A DNA stretch of 5,043 bases from Anaerolineae bacterium (lineage in GTDB: Bacteria > Chloroflexota > Anaerolineae > 4572-78 > J111). Within the stretch, counting starts at the first letter, position 1. Each line of letters opens with the position of its first letter. Shown here in pieces: positions 1 through 5,043 of the stretch. Where the stretch lies: positions 2,676 through 7,718 of the forward strand of contig JAGRBY010000347.1 of NCBI GenBank assembly GCA_020433835.1, read 5' to 3'. Both the position numbers and the translations under genes were made by a program. Below the pieces are notes generated by a model that saw nothing but the letters and a program-made list of their open reading frames with translations, was not told where the DNA came from and searched no databases.

Positions 1-132
1 GCCGCCAAACTGCACATCAGTATAAAAACCGTCGGCGTTCACCGCACCAATTTAATGGAGAAGCTTGATATTCACAGCACAACGGAGTTGATTAAATACG
101 CTATCCGCAAAGGTATAATTAGTCTGGATTAG
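1..132 (+). CDS. NarL/FixJ-family response regulator, C-terminal fragment (LuxR-type HTH)
   Basis: Frame 1 is open from the first base to a TAG at 130-132 and gives 43 residues beginning AAKLHISIKTVGVHRTNLME. This matches the second half of a GerE/LuxR-type helix-turn-helix. The segment I-S-x-K-T-V-x-V-H-R-x-N-x-M-x-K-L is the recognition helix, and T-E-L-I-K-Y-A-I-R-K-G-I-I is the usual last helix of NarL-type regulators. The family binds DNA as a dimer after phosphorylation of an N-terminal receiver domain, which would lie upstream of the window and is not seen. The gene is cut by the window edge, not visibly broken. It is co-directional with the solute-binding protein and histidine kinase that follow, so it is a plausible phosphorylation target of that kinase. 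A LuxR-type regulator without a receiver cannot be excluded, but the wording of the last helix is typical of two-component regulators. Confidence 0.88.
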   Translation, partial: AAKLHISIKTVGVHRTNLMEKLDIHSTTELIKYAIRKGIISLD

Positions 133-147
133 GCTGACGCAAAAGTC

Positions 148-230
148 AGGTGACAGTCACATATTGGTCATAAATCAGCGTTGGATTAGCCCTAATAGGC
201 CGATTTAGGACGTTCAAGTGACTGTCACCT
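148..230. repeat. 83-bp imperfect foldback repeat (MITE/REP-pair-like) with 13-bp terminal inverted repeats
   Basis: The ends aggtgacagtcac (148-160) and gtgactgtcacct (218-230) are perfect reverse complements. The pairing continues inward on the same axis: 167-179 pairs with 199-211 at 11 of 13 positions, leaving a loop of about 19 bases (180-198). This makes a long cruciform or RNA hairpin with one internal bulge. Each end contains the odd palindrome GTGAC-N-GTCAC. The element fills most of the gap between the response regulator and the lipoprotein gene, so it would lie in the leader of the latter or in its promoter region. A further copy of the end motif occurs near 4979. A small non-autonomous foldback or REP-type element is the reading I prefer; paired operators are the alternative. 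No coding potential is seen in the gap. Confidence 0.7.
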
Positions 231-268
231 TTAAAGCCTATGATCAATGCATCGGCGAGTGACTCAAT

Positions 269-1906
269 ATGATGAAAACCTTATGGCCGGTTGTTTTTAG
301 CGGCATTCTACTTTTGCTGGCCGCCTGTGTTTCTCAAGAAGCGCCTACGCCTACACTTGTCCCCACACCGCTTCCTAAAGTCGTCGCCAGAGCGGTTATC
401 CCCGATGCTGCCGCTTCAGTGGTTGATGTGGGGAACGTAATTCCGCCCCTTGTCGCAACGCCATGCCCGGCGGGGCAATGTCCATTTGAAGGGCAAACTG
501 TTACCGTTTTAGTCAACGAACTGGGAGGGGCCATCGGTCCTCTCGCCGGCCCACTCTATGAGATTCGGCCTGAATTCGAAGCCGCCACCGGGGCGCACCT
601 TGAAATCATCGAAAAACCGCTCGATGAACATTTTGCCTACCTCATCACCGATTTAACCACCGGAGCCGGCCGGTACGATGCCTCAATTGCCGGGGCTTGG
701 TGGTTGGGCGATTTAGTCTCCCAAGATTTTCTCCTGCCGTATGATCAATTTTATAACGACCCCCGTTTTCCTCAATGGGACTTTGATGATGTTCAGCCGG
801 CTCCGCGTTCGCTGCTAACGTACGACGGCCAAAAGTATATGGTCGCCCACGACCACGATGGGCAGGTTATGTATTACCGGCGCGATTTACTGGCCGATCC
901 GGCTCACCAGACCGCCTTTCAAGACCGCTACGGTTACGCGCTAGGGGTACCCCAAACTTGGGATCAGTTTCGCGATGTAGCCGAATATTTTGATGGCCAA
1001 GACCTAAACGGCGACGGCCAACCTGACGATGGGTTAACCCTGCACTTAAAAGCAGGCGAGCAGGGTATGTTTCACTTTATGTCTTTTTCAGCGCCCTTTG
1101 TCATCGGCCCCAAAAATCAAAAACTCTACTGGTTTGACCCGGATACGATGAAACCCCTACTCGATAGCCCCGGCCACGTGCGTGCTTTAGCCACAATGGT
1201 CGATTTGGTTCAATTTGGACCGCCGGAAATGCTTCGCTGGAATTTGGGACAAAGCTGGGATCATTTTTTGCGCGGCGAGGCCGCCCTCACCTTTACCTGG
1301 GGCGATTTGGGGGCGCTGGCCCAACAGGAAGGCAGCCAGGTTAAAGGCAAAATCGGTACAGCCCACTTGCCCGGCACGTATGAATATTATAGTATTGACC
1401 AACAGCAATGGATAAAGACCTCTACGCTTAATTGGGTTGGTAATACCACCGGAGGCTCCTGGGCCGGCGTAATTTCTAAATATTCCGATGCGCCCGAAGC
1501 CACCTACTATTTGCTGGCCCTGATGGCCACCCGGCAGAAATCGCTCGTTTACGCAGCGCGTGGCTGGGACGGCATCGATCCGGGCCGCTTTAGCCATTAC
1601 TTGCCGCCGCACGGCACCGCCGACATTCGTGATTATGAAGCCGCCGGCTGGAACGAAACGGATGTCGAGCAATACACGGAAGCTTATTTTGAAACCTTTA
1701 ATAACGAACTTCAATTTCCTTACTTACGTATTCCCGGCACCTTTAGTTACTGGACCGCGTTAGACATTCATTTAGCTGAGGCCGTTCAGGGGCAAGTAAC
1801 AGCGGAGAAAGCCCTTCAGGAAACGGTGTTGGATTTCGAGGAATTGACCAGCCGGTTAGGCCGGGAAACACAGGCCACCGTGTATCGCGCCTCGTTGGGT
1901 TTTTGA
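269..1906 (+). CDS. Extracellular solute-binding lipoprotein, ABC family 1 (sugar-type), possible sensory partner of the kinase
   Basis: A 545-residue exported lipoprotein. Residues 1-20 form a lipoprotein signal peptide (Lys3, hydrophobic core, lipobox L-A-A-C with Cys20 as the lipidated residue). A Pro/Thr/Ala-rich linker follows to about residue 65, then a CPAGQC pair (Cys66, Cys71) that could form a disulphide. The rest reads as a two-lobed solute-binding protein of family 1: a start strand TVTVLVNE near 77-84, Y-Y-R-R-D-L-L at 202-208, a [17 protein letters not shown] stretch around 334-348 (W344), and G-G-S-W-A-G-V at 395-401 followed by [18 protein letters not shown]. These are usual in sugar-type binding proteins; the ligand cannot be read from sequence. 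[11 protein letters not shown] at 245-255 looks like a calcium-binding loop. Two ATG codons lie in tandem (269, 272) behind a weak GAG at 257-259, so the first start is probable, not certain. No transporter genes adjoin; a histidine kinase follows after 99 bases, which suggests ligand sensing. Confidence 0.9.
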   Translation: MMKTLWPVVFSGILLLLAACVSQEAPTPTLVPTPLPKVVARAVIPDAAASVVDVGNVIPPLVATPCPAGQCPFEGQTVTVLVNELGGAIGPLAGPLYEIRPEFEAATGAHLEIIEKPLDEHFAYLITDLTTGAGRYDASIAGAWWLGDLVSQDFLLPYDQFYNDPRFPQWDFDDVQPAPRSLLTYDGQKYMVAHDHDGQVMYYRRDLLADPAHQTAFQDRYGYALGVPQTWDQFRDVAEYFDGQDLNGDGQPDDGLTLHLKAGEQGMFHFMSFSAPFVIGPKNQKLYWFDPDTMKPLLDSPGHVRALATMVDLVQFGPPEMLRWNLGQSWDHFLRGEAALTFTWGDLGALAQQEGSQVKGKIGTAHLPGTYEYYSIDQQQWIKTSTLNWVGNTTGGSWAGVISKYSDAPEATYYLLALMATRQKSLVYAARGWDGIDPGRFSHYLPPHGTADIRDYEAAGWNETDVEQYTEAYFETFNNELQFPYLRIPGTFSYWTALDIHLAEAVQGQVTAEKALQETVLDFEELTSRLGRETQATVYRASLGF

Positions 1907-1917
1907 GCGTATCTTCT

Positions 1918-1941
1918 CAAAAAGTAGGGCAAAAAGTAGGG
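1918..1941. repeat. Two perfect tandem copies of the 12-mer caaaaagtaggg
   Basis: The 12-mer caaaaagtaggg occurs at 1918-1929 and again at 1930-1941, immediately after the stop codon of the lipoprotein gene (1904-1906). The second copy runs three bases into the left end of the 42-bp palindrome. A related gtagg occurs a third time inside the palindrome arm at 1947-1951. Read on the minus strand, these copies place two TTTTT tracts directly after the palindrome. Confidence 0.8.
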
Positions 1942-1980
1942 GTAATGTAGGACAAACTTAAGTTTGTCCTACATTACCCC
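1939..1980. repeat. Perfect 42-bp palindrome (two 21-bp arms, no spacer) between the lipoprotein and kinase genes
   Basis: Bases 1939-1959 are the exact reverse complement of 1960-1980, centred on CTTAAG at 1957-1962; every one of the 21 pairs matches and pairing stops at 1938/1981. As RNA it would fold into a very stable hairpin ending 13 bases upstream of the kinase Shine-Dalgarno sequence. There is no T tract after it on the + strand (the next bases are ggattattga), so it is not a standard intrinsic terminator for the lipoprotein transcript. On the minus strand it is followed by TACTTTTT. The exactness of the arms suggests a recently acquired or actively maintained mobile repeat. It could still act as an mRNA-stabilising or expression-balancing hairpin within the operon. 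Confidence 0.85.
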
Positions 1981-1993
1981 GGATTATTGATAC

Positions 1994-1999
1994 GAAGGA
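1994..1999 (+). promoter_or_regulatory. Ribosome binding site of the histidine kinase gene
   Basis: GAAGGA lies 6 bases upstream of the ATG at 2006 and is a good Shine-Dalgarno match. It supports that start over the next in-frame ATG at 2141 (Met46), which has no purine-rich stretch before it. Confidence 0.7.
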
Positions 2000-2005
2000 T
2001 AGTCA

Positions 2006-4951
2006 ATGACGAACCCATCTTTCATACCACCGGAGTCCGAGTTATCCGGTGAGGCGACTTCAGGAACCGCCTCAAACCAGTCTGCTCCAACCGGCCTACC
2101 CGATAAACTGCAAAACTGGATACACCTACCCGTTTTCAAAATGCTTAATGACCTCAGCATCGGTTGGAAACTCAACCTTGGCTTTGGTATTTTGGTAATT
2201 CTCACCTTGCTGGTTGTGGTGATTAACACCATTGGCAGCTATCAAGCCACCGAAAAGATCAATTCGACCGGCGATTTGCGCGTCCCGTCGGCGTTGACCT
2301 CAGCCCGTGCCCAGGCGAGTTTGCTGGAAATGGTCGCCAATTTACGCGGCTATCTGGTTTTGGGCGACCCTGGTCTTATCGAAGATTACAACACAGCCAA
2401 AGATACCTTCGAAGCCAATTTATCTCAGATGGAAGAATTAGCCGCGAGTTCAGCCGATTCAGACAACAATATGGATCGCCTAAACGAACTGCGAATCATC
2501 TTCGCCCGGTGGTCGCTGTTGTCAGAGCGAATGTTTAAGCTGCACGATAATCATCGTCAAAATCAACCGGCCCTGCGTATCTTTCGCGAAGATGTGCGCC
2601 CACTCAATGTCGCTATTATTAACGACACCAACAACATTATCCAAATCCAACATCAACGCGAAACTTCCATTGCAAACATCGATCTACTCAACACGATGAT
2701 CGATTTTCAAACTTCGTTCGACGCGATGATGACCAGCTTGCAAGGGTACGCTTTGGTGGGCGACTTGAGCTTCAAAGCCGGTTATATGACCCGGCTGCCG
2801 CTTAATACCGCCGCCTGGGAAAAGCTGCACGGCCAATCGGCGTTGTTAACCACAGACCAACAAATAAAACTAACGGCCATAGCCCAGGCTCGGGAAAAGT
2901 TGTTTGATCTGCCGTTTCAGATATTCGAATCGGTTGAAGGGGATCGCGCCTATGAAGATCTGTTTCTCTTTAGAACGGAGAGCGTGCCTCAAGCCGAGCA
3001 AATGTTGACCATCTTGAACCAGATGACGGCGGACCAGCAAACGCATCTGCAAATCGATCTGGCAAGAGGCCGGCAAGGATTATTGAACGCACAGGTTCAA
3101 TCCTTTATCGGCGGATTGTTGGTCTTAATCTTGGGCGGCGTTATGGCTTTAGTTTTCAAGAAAACAATTGCCGGCTCCATCCGACGCCTGACTCAAACGG
3201 CTGAGAACCTGGCGCGGGGCGATTTGCATGCCCACGCCACGGTCGAGTCCGGCGATGAAATTGGCCGGCTGGCCCATACCTTCAATCTTATGACCCATCG
3301 TTTGCGCACTACCATCGGCAGCTTGCAAAAGCAAACACAGCAATTGGAAACCACGGTTGAAATCAATCAGCGGTTGGCCAGCAAATTGAATATCGATGAG
3401 TTGGTTCAAAGCATCATCCGGCGGGTTCAGCTTGGCTTTCATTATTATCACCTGCACATCTATCTGCTCGATCATAAGCAACAGCGTCTACGTTTGGTCG
3501 AGGGTACCGGAACAGCCGGGGCCAAGATGAAAGAAGATGGCTTCAGCATCGCCCTGGATGCTGAGAAAAGCCTGGTGGTCGAGGCCGCCCGCACTGCCGC
3601 AACGGTGCTGGTTAATGATGTTCACCAAGCCCGTAACTGGCTCCCCAACCCGCTGTTGCCTCAAACTCGCTCCGAAATGGCCGTGCCGATTATCGCTAAC
3701 AAACAGGTGGTTGGTGTACTGGATGTGCAGGATGACAAATTAGCCAGCTTTGATGAGAGTGACGCCAAACTGATGCGTTCGATGGCCAACCAAGTGGCTA
3801 TCGCCTTGACCAACGCCAACTTGTTTGAGCAAACCCAGCAGCGAGCCGTTGAGTTGGCCAAAGCCAAAGAAGCCGCCGAAGCCGCCAGCCGGGCCAAAAG
3901 CGAATTTCTGGCGAATATGAGCCACGAACTCCGCACGCCACTCAACGGCATTTTAGGCTACGCCCACATCCTTAATAGCGATACAAGCTTGACCTCATCG
4001 CAGACCGGTGCGGTAAAGGTTATTCAGGCCAGCGGTCGGCATCTACTGACCCTAATTGATGACATCTTAGACCTGTCTAAGATTGAAGCTCGCAAAATGG
4101 AACTCTACCCTACTGATTTTCATCTGCCGAACTTTTTGGAAGGAATTGTGAGCATGTTTCACATTCGCGCTCACCAAAAAACGGACGTCGATTTCACATA
4201 TGAAAAGTTAACGGCTTTGCCGTCGATTATTCACGCCGATGAAAAACGCCTGCGCCAAATTTTGATCAATTTACTGGGCAACGCTATCAAGTTTACCCAT
4301 CAAGGTGAAGTTACCTTTCGCGTCGGGCAGGTTGATGCCCCTACGCAAGCCTATCTTGATAAACATAATTTCGACACCCACCTCCAATCAGCGACCGGGA
4401 CGCTCCGCTTCGAAATCATTGATACCGGCATCGGCATCGCGCCGGAGCAACTGCCGCGCATCTTTCTACCGTTTGAACAGGTCAGCGAGGCGCGTTATCG
4501 GGGTGAAGGCACCGGTTTAGGGTTGGCTATTACCAAGAGTTTAACCGACGCGATGGGCGGCCAACTGCACGTGGACAGCGAGTTGGGCCGGGGCAGCCGT
4601 TTCCAACTGGATTTAACTTTCCCGGTCATCCAGATGAACACCATTCCGCCATTTTCAGCCGATACCAACCCCGGATTATTTACCACAGAGACTGCACCGT
4701 CGAACGCGCTTGCGCACAGACCGGACGAGGCCAAACTGATCCCGCCGCCGCCGGAAGAGATGGCTATCTTGCATGACCTGGCATTGAAAGGGGAAATCTT
4801 GCGTTTGAAGAAACATGCCTCGCAAATTGAGCAAATGAGCGAGCAGTACCAACCGTTCGCGACCCGATTGACGCAGTTGGCTGATAATTTCGATGAAGAT
4901 CAAATATTGATATTGATCGAGCAGTTTCTCACCGATAATGAACTCCCATAG
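2006..4951 (+). CDS. Membrane sensor histidine kinase: helical bimodular sensor-HAMP-GAF-HisKA-HATPase with hybrid-kinase-like tail, no receiver
   Basis: A 981-residue kinase that autophosphorylates a histidine and passes the phosphate to a response regulator. Residues 1-55 are a Ser/Thr/Pro-rich cytoplasmic leader. TM1 is about 58-76 and TM2 about 366-384. The roughly 290 residues between them are predicted helical and extracytoplasmic, with the motif L-x-G-Y-x-x-x-G-D occurring twice (113-121 and 245-253), which suggests two related helical-bundle modules. HAMP follows at about 385-437, then a short coiled coil, GAF at about 464-606, and an Ala/Lys/Glu-rich coiled coil. HisKA has phosphoacceptor His640 in [13 protein letters not shown]. 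HATPase shows the N box (N755, N759), G1 D806-T-G-I-G, F box I-F-L-P-F-E, and G2 G833-E-G-T-G-L-G-L, so all catalytic boxes are intact. After FPVI (872-875) come a linker and a helical tail from P913-P916 to the end. I associate this tail with hybrid kinases, where it follows a receiver; none is present. The likely targets are separate regulators such as the upstream LuxR-type one. The kinase call is very secure, while ligand and partners are inferred. Confidence 0.96.
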   Translation: MTNPSFIPPESELSGEATSGTASNQSAPTGLPDKLQNWIHLPVFKMLNDLSIGWKLNLGFGILVILTLLVVVINTIGSYQATEKINSTGDLRVPSALTSARAQASLLEMVANLRGYLVLGDPGLIEDYNTAKDTFEANLSQMEELAASSADSDNNMDRLNELRIIFARWSLLSERMFKLHDNHRQNQPALRIFREDVRPLNVAIINDTNNIIQIQHQRETSIANIDLLNTMIDFQTSFDAMMTSLQGYALVGDLSFKAGYMTRLPLNTAAWEKLHGQSALLTTDQQIKLTAIAQAREKLFDLPFQIFESVEGDRAYEDLFLFRTESVPQAEQMLTILNQMTADQQTHLQIDLARGRQGLLNAQVQSFIGGLLVLILGGVMALVFKKTIAGSIRRLTQTAENLARGDLHAHATVESGDEIGRLAHTFNLMTHRLRTTIGSLQKQTQQLETTVEINQRLASKLNIDELVQSIIRRVQLGFHYYHLHIYLLDHKQQRLRLVEGTGTAGAKMKEDGFSIALDAEKSLVVEAARTAATVLVNDVHQARNWLPNPLLPQTRSEMAVPIIANKQVVGVLDVQDDKLASFDESDAKLMRSMANQVAIALTNANLFEQTQQRAVELAKAKEAAEAASRAKSEFLANMSHELRTPLNGILGYAHILNSDTSLTSSQTGAVKVIQASGRHLLTLIDDILDLSKIEARKMELYPTDFHLPNFLEGIVSMFHIRAHQKTDVDFTYEKLTALPSIIHADEKRLRQILINLLGNAIKFTHQGEVTFRVGQVDAPTQAYLDKHNFDTHLQSATGTLRFEIIDTGIGIAPEQLPRIFLPFEQVSEARYRGEGTGLGLAITKSLTDAMGGQLHVDSELGRGSRFQLDLTFPVIQMNTIPPFSADTNPGLFTTETAPSNALAHRPDEAKLIPPPPEEMAILHDLALKGEILRLKKHASQIEQMSEQYQPFATRLTQLADNFDEDQILILIEQFLTDNELP

Positions 4952-4977
4952 AATTTACGCCGTTGGGCGATGCGAAC

Positions 4978-5004
4978 AAGGTGACAGTCACTTTTTGACT
5001 GTGA
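4978..5004. repeat. Third copy of the GTGACAGTCAC repeat motif, with a short imperfect inverted partner
   Basis: aaggtgacagtcactt at 4978-4993 matches the reverse complement of 217-232 over essentially its whole length, and shares 13 bases with 148-160. It is followed by tgactgtga (4996-5004), which can pair with tgacagtca (4982-4990) with one mismatch across a T-rich loop. It lies 27 bases after the kinase stop codon. The remaining bases to 5043 show no supported gene; gtgc (5007-5010) and gcac (5024-5027) form a further weak inverted pair. It may be a half-element of the same family as 148-230, possibly continuing beyond the window. The T run falls in the loop and not after the stem, so it is a poor intrinsic terminator. 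Confidence 0.6.
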
Positions 5005-5043
5005 ATGTGCGTCCGGTAGCTCTGCACTAAACCGTGGTGAAGA

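Noticed and set aside
88..119. Possible promoter: TTGATT (88-93) and a perfect TATAAT (114-119) inside the end of the response-regulator gene
   Set aside because: The spacing between the boxes is 20 bases, there is no extended -10 TG, and both boxes lie in coding sequence. A start here is possible for the lipoprotein gene but not supported enough to annotate.
1187..1714. Minus-strand open frame of 175 codons inside the lipoprotein gene
   Set aside because: It lies wholly antisense to a well-supported gene, has no recognisable domain, and reads as a reverse shadow of its codon pattern.
1939..1990. Intrinsic terminator for the lipoprotein gene
   Set aside because: The stem is strong but no T tract follows on the + strand; the T tracts are on the minus-strand side, where no gene is seen that would need terminating.
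3841..3904. Ala/Lys/Glu-rich repetitive stretch before HisKA as a DNA repeat
   Set aside because: The gcc/gaa/aaa repetition is explained by the coiled-coil linker ([14 protein letters not shown]) common just before HisKA domains.
4622..4951. Frameshift or deletion breaking a receiver domain out of the kinase gene
   Set aside because: The frame is open to the end, the tail is well formed, and the 36-residue linker shows no receiver fragments (no acidic pair, phosphoacceptor Asp or Lys motif), so there is no sign of recent decay.
5034..5043. Start of a further gene at GTG GTG AAG
   Set aside because: Only ten bases are available, with no clear Shine-Dalgarno sequence before it; it may equally be part of a leader.

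Overview
This 5.04 kb window has the look of a Chloroflexota genome, probably Anaerolineae or a relative. That placement rests on gene style (moderate GC, a lipoprotein solute-binding protein with a Pro/Thr-rich linker, a HAMP-GAF-HisKA kinase with a helical sensor). It is an inference, because no rRNA or phylogenetic marker is present.

Layout, all genes on the + strand: (1) positions 1-132 hold the last 43 codons of a NarL/LuxR-type response regulator, namely the end of its helix-turn-helix. (2) The 136-base gap that follows holds an 83-bp imperfect foldback repeat (148-230) with perfect 13-bp ends. (3) 269-1906 encodes a secreted lipoprotein of the ABC extracellular solute-binding family 1. 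(4) The 99-base gap 1907-2005 holds two tandem 12-mers and a perfect, loopless 42-bp palindrome just upstream of a good ribosome binding site. (5) 2006-4951 encodes a 981-residue membrane histidine kinase: TM, about 290 residues of extracytoplasmic helical sensor, TM, HAMP, GAF, coiled coil, HisKA, HATPase, then a C-terminal helical tail. (6) The last 92 bases contain no recognisable gene but carry another copy of the terminal motif of the 148-230 repeat.

Working model: no ABC permease or ATPase gene is visible, and the binding protein sits between a response regulator and a kinase. I infer that the lipoprotein presents a ligand, possibly a sugar-like one, to the extracytoplasmic sensor of the kinase. 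The kinase would then phosphorylate the LuxR-type regulator, as in TorT/TorS-type three-component sensing. The kinase ends in a tail that I associate with hybrid kinases, where it follows a receiver domain, yet no receiver is present here. That would fit with phosphotransfer to the separate upstream regulator. Copies of a GTGACAGTCAC repeat lie on both sides of the lipoprotein-kinase pair.
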